Below the pieces are notes generated by a model. It was given only the letters and a program-made list of their open reading frames with translations, was not told the DNA's origin and did not search any database. Positions 1 to 10,725 of a DNA stretch of 64,000 bases are shown here, one piece after another. The first letter of the stretch is position 1; each line of letters begins with the position of its first letter. The translations under genes and the position numbers were made by a program. The stretch is from the NCBI GenBank assembly GCA_905178155.1, contig CAJINV010000001.1, positions 13,266,635-13,330,634 of the forward strand, written 5' to 3'. This DNA is from Amoebophrya sp. A120 (lineage: Eukaryota; Sar; Dinophyceae; Syndiniales; Amoebophryaceae).

Positions 1-2788
1 ACTTCTCCGCCCGTCGTTCGATTTCCTTCTGCTGCGGCCCGCCCTCGTTTTCGTCGTGCTCCTCGAAGCGCTGCACGAAGTAGGCTAAGACTCGGTCCGC
101 GACCACGGCGCGTTGCGCGATGTACAGCCCCTCGTGGGACTTCAAGGTTTGCCGGATGTTATCCAGATCCGCCCGCAACATGTCGCTTGCGGAAGTGATG
201 ATGTACAGCGCCGTCGGGGCGGCGGTGTTCTCCACCTTCGTTCCTAAAACGTCGTAGATGGTCAGGAACCGCGCCAGGAAAAATTGCTCCAATTGCGCGA
301 TCTCCTCGATGGCGTTTATCAGCATCTGGTTCTTCTGTCGCAGAGGCATGGAACTCTTCATGGTCTCCTCCGACAAAACCGTCTGCAAGCGGTGCTGACG
401 GAGCAGCTCCCACAGGCCTCGGACGTAGCGGACAATGTCGAGCGTGACCGTGCGGACTAGGGAATTTACCGTTGAATTGCTGCTGCGGAAGTAGTTCATG
501 GAAATGTGCCGAGCGCGCTGCAGAATATGCCGATCCTGCGGGAATTCGCCCAGGGGCTCGAAGATAAAGGCGCGCGGCACCAACTCATCTTTCGTGCTCA
601 GGGTTCCAAAACCCTCCGTCAACGCCGCGTGGTGGTCTCGGCCCGGCATGAAGTCAAGTAAGCGCTCGCGAAGCAAACCGGTCACGTCTGTTGGTTGGTT
701 TTTTGGATAACGATAAACTACAGTCCATTATACTTACTGGTTCGAAATCCAATTTATTATGCCATAACCAGAAAATCATCAAGAGCGATGCAAAAGCGAA
801 ACATCTTCACATACGACCACATAAGTAGTACCAGGAAATAAAGAAATAACGATCCAAAGTTGTCCTATCTATAAGTCAGAAAAAGCCTACCGGTGGTGCC
901 CCCCTGTTTCAAACGGTGGATTTCGTCTCTTCTCAACCTTTCCAAGTCGTAGACGAAGCAGTTCTTCATGAATTCGCGCACCGCGTTGATCAGAGTGCGG
1001 TATTTGGCCGCGATCCTAGGTTCGTCGCGCTCCAGCGTCCCCGGGAGGAGGCCCATGTTGTCCCCGCCCTCCGGAAGTTTCTCCACTGCGTTCTGGTAGG
1101 CGCCGGGAAGCCGGCGACGGAAGTCCTTCTCGGCCTTGTCCAAACTGTCCTCAAACAGCCTACGAGTCTCGGACAAAAAGTTGGAGATCGACGCGTTTTC
1201 GACACTGTAGAACTGGGCCTCGGCCTGCTCGGGCGTGAGGCCCTCCTTGGCCGCCTCCTCGAGCCGTTTCTTGGCGATCTCGCGATCCTGCTGCAAGGCG
1301 TCCCGCAACTGCGCGAAGATGGTCCGCTCGTCGCACACCAGCGTGATGTAGTGCTCGATGTACTCCTCGATCATGTGGCGCTCGTGCTTGTGCAGCCCGG
1401 GTTCCCAGGGGAGCCGGCTAATGTCAATTTCTTTGGGGTTCAGCTGCCGCTGGTCCGCCGGGTCGTTGATGGACCTACCGCGCAGAATCCGGCGGTACAC
1501 GTTATCCACCATGTCCCGGGCCGCCTTATCGATGAAGTCCTGCCGGGTGATCTCGGTGTGCGCGCGCTCGTCGACCTGCCGTGTGACGGCCATAATCACG
1601 TCCGCGATTGCCTGGTCGTCTTGAAAACTCGGGTCCTGCTCGTAGACGTGTTGCTTCGCCAGCGACATCAGCTCGAGCAGCGTCGCCTGCGCGTTAATCC
1701 TGCCCTTCTTGCTGTCGGCGTCCTCGTAAAAATCGGTCCGGACATTGACAGTTTTCAAATGTTCGATGAAGAAATTCGCAAACTGCCGCACGTCCACCGC
1801 CGAGCGCTTGTGCGCGTTTTCCAGCACGTCGACCGCGTGGGGAAGCAGGTACTGGAGGCACTTCTGGAAACCCTCGTCGGGATCCGGAATGGCGGTGTCC
1901 TTTAGGGCCTTTAACGCGTTCCTGTACTCCTTATCCCACTGCTTCATATGCAGAGCATCCCGGTCAACCAACTTCTTCATGGCGCGTTGCCTGTTGTGCG
2001 TCGTCGATGAAAAATTGAGATCTATCTCAGAAACAGAGTTTGTGTGTACAACCGGATCAGGCACATTTCCATTTAGTGATCGAAGTCAAAAGACACTTGT
2101 TGTGACAAAAAAAACGCACTATTTCAGGAGCTTGCACTATCTAAACACAAAAATCTTACCTTGCCGCTTCCTCCTTTCTTGACCACTGGGTAAACATGTA
2201 CCACCGTAGGAGAAGGGCTCGCAGGTTAAACCATCTCTTCCACTGGACGGACGATAAAAGCGTTCTCTCGAGGAATCTGGCGTAGGAAAATTTCTTGTCG
2301 ACGATCTGCCGTTTCCAGAGCACGAAGGTGTGCTGCAGAACGATGTAGCCCAAAAAATGCTCGTAGTTCATCAACCCGCCTAATAATCGCTTTTGACTGT
2401 TGCTGCGAAACTTCGTGATAGCGTGGAGTTCGTCCACGGAGTGCCCGCCGAACGCGCGCTTGTACTGGGTGTAACTCAGCTTCTGCAGTTGCCCGGGCTG
2501 CGGCAGGTTCTCCGGGATCAACTCGATGAGCGGGGGCCCCTTCGCGAAGTCCACCGCGATCTCCTTCTTCATTTCGGCAATGTGCACGTCCGCCTTGGCC
2601 ATGTGGCCCGCGAAAATCCCGGCCAGCCGCTCCACCTCTTCCACCGCCTCGTCCAGCGACGCTTCCACCTGCCGGGTGGGCTCGTTCTTCTGGTGCAGCA
2701 AAAACCGCTGCATCCGGAAGGCCGTCTCGCCCTGGGGGACGCGCTTCGTCTTGGTCGCATAGTTGGCAGTTTTGTCGGCCACGTCCAT
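1..2788 (-). CDS. Large helical/coiled-coil-type protein, function unknown, 3' end off window
   Basis: I see three exons: 2160-2788, 891-1990 and 1-687, the last running off the left edge. Both introns have GT donors (GTAAGA, GTAGGC) and AG acceptors (CAACAG, AACAG), and the frame stays open through both junctions; the exon sum leaves exactly the partial codon at the edge. The first ATG is at 2788; the few upstream codons in frame lack an ATG. About 805 residues are visible. The protein is charged and predicted mostly helical, with basic and acidic heptad-like stretches and a Trp/Arg-rich patch near residues 170-210. I see no catalytic motif, transmembrane segment or signal peptide, and do not recognise the family. 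A CACAG acceptor about 15 bases before the ATG and a GTAAGT donor near 3225 suggest a spliced 5' UTR or a trans-spliced leader site. Confidence 0.8.
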
Positions 2789-3744
2789 TTTGTCACGATG
2801 TAGTACTGTGAGCACCAAAGAAAAGGAAATTTATTACGACTCGCCCGGTCGTGACAAAAAAATGGGCAAAGCCGCCCTGGAAGGAAAAGAAATTGGGGAA
2901 AACAAATGTTGTGATGGTATCGAAATATTTCTCGTTTTTGAATGTTAAATAGACGAGAATATTGGGGGGTTCTATCTAGTGGCTTAGCAACACCGAGGTA
3001 TTGCAAAACCTGTCACGGACAAGTGTGGGTTTGATAGTTGTACATTCAAGGTCAGATGAAGCGACGGAGACGGACTAGAATCACGACAACGAAATCAAGT
3101 GGATTTTCACATGACAATAGTATCAATTCTTGCACGAAACGCGTGGGCAAAAGGATGGAATTTCAAAACGAACGGTGGTGGAAAACGAACCACGGTCAAC
3201 GCACGAAGAGGACGATGGGGTGACTTACCTTAGTACAAGGGCAACGAGAATTGACCGATTTCTTGGCTGGCGTTCGATTGTAATGCGATTGTTAGTGCAC
3301 ACAAAAAGTTTGCCTTTGGCATGCTACACTTGCACGAATATCAATACGAGTGACAGGTTGCTGCTGTTGAAATGCGTCGTGCCTTTTTGCGTGCGGCTGA
3401 GGAAGCAGATGTACGGACTCTGATGCCGGTAGAGGGTGAACAGTAACGCACAGCAAAAAACCCGGCCGCCAGAGCGAACTACGTTTATGAGAATGTAGAT
3501 AGCAGCCAGCTGCTGCTCTCCATTCGTCGGTGATTGTGATTTTTGTTCCTACCAGAAGCAGATGTTGTGACCAAATGCAAACAGTTTAGTGTACACGATA
3601 AGGAGAAGCAAAATGTACATGAAATTCGATAGATTGTGTGGAATGTCAATCTTCCTTTGAAAGCTAGACCCTAGTCCGTCGACCATGAATTAATGTTGCT
3701 GGAATCGTGTTTGGAACCTGGATGATAGCACTTGCATCTTTCAA
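2789..3744. other. Intergenic / probable 5' UTR with candidate intron
   Basis: No ORF here looks like a gene. On the minus strand a strong donor (AAG then GTAAGT, near 3222-3230) and a CACAG acceptor near 2805 could define a 5' UTR intron of the downstream gene. Otherwise AT-rich with no repeat I could define. Confidence 0.4.
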
Positions 3745-4236
3745 TCACCAACCCAATGCCTGGAACCTGGGCGCGTTCTGCCGGTGCGCGTCTTCCATGT
3801 GTTGCGACAAGCTTGCAAACTTTGAAAAGTTCTTTCCGCAGGTGGGGCAGTTGTAGGCGTTATTCGGAACGTAATTCGGATTGACCTCGTGCGTGAAATC
3901 TCGGTCACAAATGGCATGATTCAAAAAGTTTGGAGCCTGATTACGCACGAACTGGTACGTCAGGCCAGCTGCTTGCCCCGGGTTCCGGCATTTGGTGCAG
4001 TTACCACCTTCGAAGTGGAGGGCCACACCCGTTGCGGAGTGGAAGCGTTGCTCGCCGCACACCGGACACGCGAGATTGCGGGGGCGGTGCGTCTTTGCGT
4101 GCTGCGCCAGATTGTTCTTGTTGGATTGCCAATTGTTGGCGCCAGATTGAATGCATCGTCCACAATCGTCACACCACACCGCGTTGCAATAATCGCTGTG
4201 ATGCCCGTACCGCTCGCACTCATCGCACCACACCAT
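3745..4236 (-). CDS. C2H2-type zinc-finger protein, 163 aa
   Basis: Single exon from an ATG in good context (AAAAATGG) to TGA. The N-terminus has two short CxxC knots (WCDECERYGHHSDYC and WCDDCGRC). They are followed by CPVCGEQRF with a downstream histidine (residues about 75-100) and a classical C-terminal C2H2 finger (CPTCGKNFSKF...QHMEDAH, about 130-152). Such multi-finger proteins bind nucleic acid or protein; which one cannot be told here. Upstream in-frame codons lack an ATG and contain an AG acceptor (CACTTAG) about 30 bases before the start, compatible with a 5' UTR splice or leader site. Confidence 0.75.
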   Translation of the reverse strand: MVWCDECERYGHHSDYCNAVWCDDCGRCIQSGANNWQSNKNNLAQHAKTHRPRNLACPVCGEQRFHSATGVALHFEGGNCTKCRNPGQAAGLTYQFVRNQAPNFLNHAICDRDFTHEVNPNYVPNNAYNCPTCGKNFSKFASLSQHMEDAHRQNAPRFQALGW

Positions 4237-5322
4237 TTTTGTTGGTTCCTTTTCGTCGTGTAGGTATCTACTAAGTGAGAATACGATCAAAATGTCGCTC
4301 AAGGGCCAGCTGGGTAGAGATCTGAGAATTGTGAGTGGCCAAATGGTGCGCGGAAAACACAGACACAGAATACAAATAAGGTAATTGTCTATAAAAAACA
4401 GTTGTTATCCCTATCGAAAAAACAGAGGTAGCTGCAATAGCCCATATGAAGCATAGTACCACTTTCCCTAAAGCTAAACCTAACCCTGAAAGAATGGATC
4501 GCAAATAAAAGCAGTGTCCATGAGCATGATTGATCTAGGTCATTGCGGTAGAATGATCTTGTCATATTGTCAGAGCTAGATCAATGCATTTCAACACTAT
4601 GTCTGAAGAGGACCACGACGGCTACTTAAACACGACTTCGCCTGCCTCGGCCGCGTTTCCTCACTTCCCATGTATCTGGATAGAGGCGTCACTTCGAACT
4701 CGGTGCAGCATTTGTTCATTTGGTGTTTTGTTGAAGTTCTTCATCTTTCGCCTCCCTTTCCAGGAAAAGCCGAAAGTCCCTTGGTGCAGCGCACCCCCTA
4801 GGTTTTTTTAGAGAGGTTTTTGTTGCTGTTGGAAGTTGATCGGCACGGGGAGCCGATGGGTTTCGAGTTCCGGTCATTTTAGGGTCTTGGACATAATTCC
4901 AATTCGTGGTACGCGAGGGGACGCGTGCAAGTACTGTATTTAGAATTTTCGTCATATTTCGTATCTTTAGATGTGGTGTGAATTCAAGATCGTTTTTGAA
5001 GAACTACGGAGAGATGATGTACTAGATGAAAGCAGACAGACAAAGCTCATGCTCAAGTGCTCCTACTGTCGCACATTACTTGACCATGCCCTGCTAGTCC
5101 TACCCAACCGTGATGGCGGGACGCTTTCCGCCTGAGTCTCTTCCAAGCTGCCCACCGCGTCGCGATGGCTTCACAGCCACCGTGGCTGGAACTCCGAATC
5201 GGAGTCGCCCGGCTGTACGCACTTGAGCCGCGAATCCCGTGCTGCACTGGTGCATTTGCTTCACTACTATCACCATCAATCCCCGCCAATCGCCAGTCCC
5301 TACAACTCGTTCTTGCCGTGTC
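4237..5322. other. Intergenic, no supported gene
   Basis: Contains only short ORFs in conflicting frames with no domain, splice structure or hydrophobic signature. The 5' end of the zinc-finger transcript and the 3' UTR of the following membrane-protein gene must lie here. Confidence 0.4.
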
Positions 5323-8300
5323 TCATGTGATGCTTTCCAGGTCGTAGTCCGTTTTTTCGTATTTTGCAAGCGAGTAGTCGCTCGTCAAAAACCGCAGATC
5401 GCCGTTGAGTTGTCGCAGCATGCCCCGCCGCAGCGTACCTTCGTCTATGTTCTTCATCCAGGAAACGATTACCTCTTCGCTCGTACTCCTGCTTCCGATG
5501 GCCAACAGAGGGTACGGCATCTCAGTGTCCAATATGAGTGCCATTTTCGTCTCCGAAACTGGCTGGAGGGAACGCAGGGTGACGGCCGGTAAACGACCTC
5601 GGAGGTAGTCGATGTGGGCGAGCAGGGTTTTGGTCGGTACGAAGTTGAACGCAGAGGATGTAGTAGCGTCATTGTAGGTGGAAAACGTCTCCACCACGAA
5701 CCCGGGGAGAATGGCGCCCTTGCTGAAGCCAATGGACAGCTGCACGCCGTGCACGCGGAACTCCGCGGCGGAAACTCCTTTTGCGAGTTGCACCGCGGTC
5801 GGCGCGGTCGCAAACGCCGGCCAGGAGGACAGCTGTTGCTGTTGCACCGCCGCAGTCAAAGCGGTGCCAAAGGAGCCGCCTGCGGTTGGGGACAGAACTT
5901 TCAGCGTCACGTTGTTCGCGACAGTGACGGTGGTCGGAGAAGAGGCCAGAGCGCTCGCCTCGTTTGTCAAATCGGTCAAAGCAGTCGTATCCGCAATCGG
6001 CAGACAGCCTAGACCAACCGGCTCCCCGTGGTTCGCTACGAAACTTGCGATATCGAATCCGGGCGGGAAAAGTGCGGGCGAGAGGAACTTCGACGTCGCA
6101 CCGTTTTGCTGGTACACGTGTATCCAGGAGGCCGTTGCCGCGGTCGGACCCGTGCTACTTCCGGCGAGCAGCCCCGCAATCAGCAGTGGTGACGAAGCAG
6201 AACTCGTGTCTGCAGCGAGACCGCACACGTCTCGAAACTGGGAGCCTTGCGCGAAGCTGTGCGCTGCAGCGGCTTGTCCCTTCTTCTGCGTTCGGAGTTC
6301 GGAATCGGCGATTAAGAACAGCATGTCGTCCAGAAACAAATCTGCGCCGCGCGTCAAGAACTCGCTGCCGGGAAACGTGAACTGACCAGCGCCACTCTGT
6401 GCAGTTTTGATCACTTCGTACGCCCCTTCCCGCACGGCGTCGATGGTCGCGAAGACTAGCGCAACGAGTACCAGCACGAAGAGCAGGCCCGGCGTGAAGC
6501 GGTAGGGCAGTTTGTCGAAGAGCACTGTGTTTTCCAAATAGCGAAACTCCCGACCAATCTCCTCTAGCGGCGTGTACTCCAGAGTGGAAACGCCCGATTT
6601 GTTGAACGCATTCGCCTTGAGCTCGTCCACCTCGTCGACCTCGTAATTCAACCCCGGTGCCGGTATGACTAGCGCACTCGACGAGGGGCCGCCGGGGGCA
6701 CCTCCGTATGGTGGTCCTGAGTTGTCGTGTGGTACGGCAAACGAGGGCTTCTTCGGCTTCATCAACCAAGTGGATACTGATGTGTAAGTGTAGTTCCAAG
6801 GCTGGTCGTGCGGCAAGCGCGTTGGGTCACCGATCATGGTTGTGTCCTCCGCATCTTCCCTTGGTGCCTGGTACATGTGCTGCCGGTACCGTCGCACGGA
6901 CACCTCGTATTTGTGCCTTCGCTTCAACAACCCTTCCAGCAAAACCAGTCCGGACACGGTGATGGCGCTCATGGTGCAAAACGCTACCGCTACCGAGCTG
7001 GTACCGAACTTCAGCTCCATGGGACGGACAAGTCGCGTCTGAGACCGGGCGATCACCAGACACGCGGCGCAGCCCAGCAGAATCCACGTGCCAAGCATGA
7101 AACAAAACTGCGCGACGTTGTCGTACGGCTTGCACCAGTTGCGGCGAAGCAGGTCGAGCTTTTTGCTGAGGTATTTGTCCTGCCAAAGCCGAACGTCGAG
7201 CAGCCCCTGGTAGCTGCGCTCAATGTCGTGCAGCTCGCGCATCAGCGCTTTCGCTCGTCGTGTGTCTTCCTCCACACCTTTGGTATTTGTGGGCGTCGGC
7301 ACATCCTCCGGCCGCTGAATGCCGTCCTCCTTGGAGACTTGTGAGGGCGACGAGGGTGTGAGCATGATCTCGCTCGTCCTTGCCCAGGGCCGGTCCATCC
7401 CGAGTCCTCTGTTCTGCGAAAATAGGGCGGTGGAAGAAAGTGCCATTTCGTGACTGCGGTTCCGTTCGATGCGACCAATCGTTTTATTGGGCACCAGCTT
7501 TGGGTTCTTACTGTCCAGCGGCGTCCCTGCGGCAACATCTTCCGACTCAGGCTCCTGTTCTACCGGCCCGCTCGCCTCGGCTGCCGAGGATCGGACACTG
7601 GAACGCAGTATTCCGCTGGCGATTAACGTTTGGGCGGCGTTGTGCTCGTTGAACCTACCGCTGCCCGCGGTCGTTGCAAACGCCTCGTCCACAGGCGAGA
7701 CAGTCTCTGGGCTTTCGGACGTCGCCTCGCCGCTGTGCTTGGGTGGCTTGCGGTAAAACAGTTGCCCAATCGTCTGCATCCTGCGGAGCCCCGGTGGATG
7801 GTGCATGTCTCCGGGATCCTGCTGTCGGCCCACGATGGAAGCGGACGAAGAGCTTAGGGAGGACTGGTCTTCCGTTCGGTGACTCCCTTCGAGGAAGAGA
7901 GGACGCTTGTCGTTCGTACTGGAGGAGCGGGCTAGGCCGCGTGAACGTGATCTGAGAGCGGATAGAAGGATTTTCAAAGCAAGAACAGGCATCAGTTTCT
8001 TGAAGATCTTGTTTCACATGCATGATGGTAGGGTTGAAAGAACCAAAGAGAACAAGCATCAGCACGTGCTTACTTCTTATCCCCACGACTTACTCCGTTT
8101 CGACTGCGACACACTCCTGCTCCAGTAGTCTTCGACCTTCGTGGCGAGGACGCGCTCCGTCGCCGCGGGCAGGGGTAGGAGTACCCCAGCCTCCGGTCCA
8201 CCCACTCCAGCGATTCGTAGCCGAGTTCCGTTCCACCAAGTTTCCCCGATCGCAGCAGCATCGAGCCAAACTCCGATCCAAACGGCGAAGCGTCCTCCCC

Positions 8301-9708
8301 ATTATCCTCGTCTTTGGAACTACTGCGCTCGGTGCGCTGATCCTCCTCTTCCTCTTCGAAGCTCTGGAAGCTCGTGTTTGTGCCGTCAGATCCTGCTCCT
8401 CCCGGTAAAAATGTGACCGGGCGGCTGGTGGACGAGGAAGAGCCTCCTTGCTGCATCCTTCGGTTCCTCATGTTCGAGGTATGGGTAACAGTATTCCCGG
8501 ACGACGCGGTGGAAGACGACATTGCCGTGTTGCTTCGCATTTTGTAGTTCCCCGAGTCGTTGTACGACCAGTCCCGAGTACCTTTACCACCAGTAGAAGT
8601 GTCTGGCTCCTTGCTCTCCGGCTTCTTCAGCTGCCTTGCGATGGCAATCTGGCGTGGCAAGGACTGCACTTTCTTCAGTCGCGTTGGATGACTGACGTCG
8701 TCACAGGCTGCGACGGTCACCTTCGCACGGTTGCAGTGCTTGTACTGCTCCGAAACGCGAAAGCGCCGGTCGAGATTCAGCGCGCGGTGGATCGCCGTGC
8801 GCATTTCGTTCACAATCGTCCTTCCGACACGAAACCGCAGAACCATAGAGTACCGAACGGAAAGAAGCAGCGTCGCAAGGCTGTAGTTTTTGTATGAGTC
8901 GGATGTTTCACTTTCATTTGAACTTCGGGCATCACTAGTATGAGGAACGAAGACACAGACGCGGCCATCATGCACTGAATTGCAAGTCAAGGAAAAGCTG
9001 GAAAACAAACCCAGTACCAGATACTCAGGCTGCACATGTAAAGTTGCGCCAAGACCGGGTGCTCCAAGATCATTTCGTCCGGCAACGGACCTTCGATGAG
9101 CATGGTAAAGGCCACACCCAAGATCAAAGTGTTGACGATCAACACGGTTTCTGCCTTCTCCGTGATCTGCGACCACTCGTCCCGCAGGTTTTCCCGGATC
9201 GCCGAACGCTATGCATTGCAAATATGTCTGGGTCTGGAAAAATTGGAATCTGTATTGCGTGTCTTGCACTCCTGTAAATTCTGTATTGTGCGACCGACAA
9301 AAGCGCGAATTCTTTGTCATGCAAAAACGCAGTTTCTCGTGCGCATTACACATGAGGAAGCGTCCTGAAAATTTGTCATGCTTGGCTGCACTCAGGAGCA
9401 TCCCCAATCATCGCCACTGAGCATCACAAGTTTCCAGACCCAGACATTTTTACATTTGATAAACGCCGCTCGGAATCGATGTTTTCCTCGTGCTGCACTT
9501 TGGCCTGCAGCATCTCGCGGGCATGCTGGTCGTTGCTCTGCTTCACGTCCACGCGGTGAAACTCCTTGTTGGCTTGCGTCTCGCATTCGTGGATGCGAAG
9601 TGATTGAAGAATGGATTCCTTGTGCAGGTGGTTGGCACGCAGGTGCTCGTTGTATTCGAACCCGAGGTTCACCAGCGGCGTCGCCGCGTCGATGAACGTC
9701 GACAACAT
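5323..9708 (-). CDS. Large multi-pass membrane protein (possible ORAI-like channel core), ~1301 aa
   Basis: Four exons: 9462-9708, 9018-9204, 8094-8880 and 5323-8007. Their sum (3906 nt) is a multiple of three. Intron 1 is an introner (9210-9461); the others have GT-AG ends (GTACTG/ACTACAG and GTAAGT/AACAAG). The N-terminus is a charged helical region with several His residues, leading into a membrane segment with an embedded acidic residue (GVAFTMLIEG, near residue 115). A second segment spans the exon 2-3 junction. A long Ser/acidic-rich loop follows, then two more segments (FCFMLGTWILLGC and VAVAFCTMSAITVSG), and a fifth near residue 920 before a large C-terminal domain. The acidic residue in TM1 and four core segments recall ORAI calcium channels, but this is only a hypothesis; the long loop and tail are unlike animal ORAI. 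Confidence 0.75.
9210..9461. mobile_element. Introner (252 bp, subfamily 1) in membrane-protein gene
   Basis: Flanked by the direct repeat AACGC (9205-9209 and 9462-9466). The element begins TATGCATTGCAAATATG and ends CATTTTTACATTTGATA; the inner TIR contains GTCTGGGTCTGG and its complement. Removing the element plus one AACGC joins ...GAG CGG CGT TCG GCG... in frame. Confidence 0.92.
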
Positions 9709-10725
9709 TTTTTTCTAGATTGCTGTCGTGGTGAAGAGAAGAAGTGTTGTCTATTGCATTCTTGCGTACGTAGTTGTACTTGGCTGAGTATTCGATAACT
9801 CACTGATCATTTCAATAGGACCAGCGGGCAGCGCACAGATATCAAGGCGAGACCTAGATGTATTACGACACCGGGCTTATTAAAGAAACTGTAACCCGAC
9901 AAAGCTCGTGACTGACTCCAATTAGCATCAGGTGTATGCTGGTGCTAGGGATCTTGATCTTCCATCTCGCAATCGCGAGCGGAATCATAACTCCGACATG
10001 GCAACGAAGAAAACGAAACACGTTGGGCACACGACGCGTGGCACTCCAGCACAGCTATGCCGATGATCAACAATTATCACGATCACAAATCGCACGAGGA
10101 CTACGTGACATGAGCTGTCAAGAGTCAGGATCGTCTTCTTGCGTGCACCAATACCAAGCAGCTATCTCCTCCATGCGATTCTCCACTTCTCCTGTCATAA
10201 CCTACACCCTCGACCTTCGGTCCGACCGCAAACATTCCTTCGCATTCCTCTCGATGTCACTCTACTCAGTAAGCAAAATCGAATAAAGATGAAAGTCAAA
10301 GTTCTTGTGACGCGAAAAGGAAAACAAACAATGGCCGCAGTAGACGTATCCTCCTGCGAGATACTACCCACGAAGTAAGCACATTGTGCCAGTTCGTCTC
10401 AAGAATTGCAAAAGAAAATGCAAACGCGTTGAAAGCGCTTGTCCTTCATGAAATGCAAAATCTTGTGACAATTCGTTTGCGTGATTTTTTACCCGAGTGC
10501 AACATCGTATGACAGTTCATTTGTGACACAAGTTGATGTCAGTAAACGTTCATGATTATTTTCATTGTGGTGAAGTAGTACAAGTAGACCATCGGCACGT
10601 ATCATGCGCTTTTGAAATTCATCTATCAGTCTACAGTTATTGCTGTCTCTCATTATGTGTGTTTATGTATCTGATTGATTCTCATCGTGAGTGCAGTATC
10701 ACTTCACAATATTTCATATTTCCTT
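9709..10725. other. Intergenic, no supported gene
   Basis: AT-rich, with short ORFs only on the plus strand and no domain or splice pattern. It should hold the 3' end of the helicase transcript and the 5' UTR of the membrane-protein gene. Confidence 0.4.

Noticed and set aside
916-1905. Long plus-strand ORF opposite the first gene (also 20258-21094 and others)
   Set aside because: Antisense shadows of spliced, domain-bearing or frame-conserved minus-strand genes; no domain of their own.
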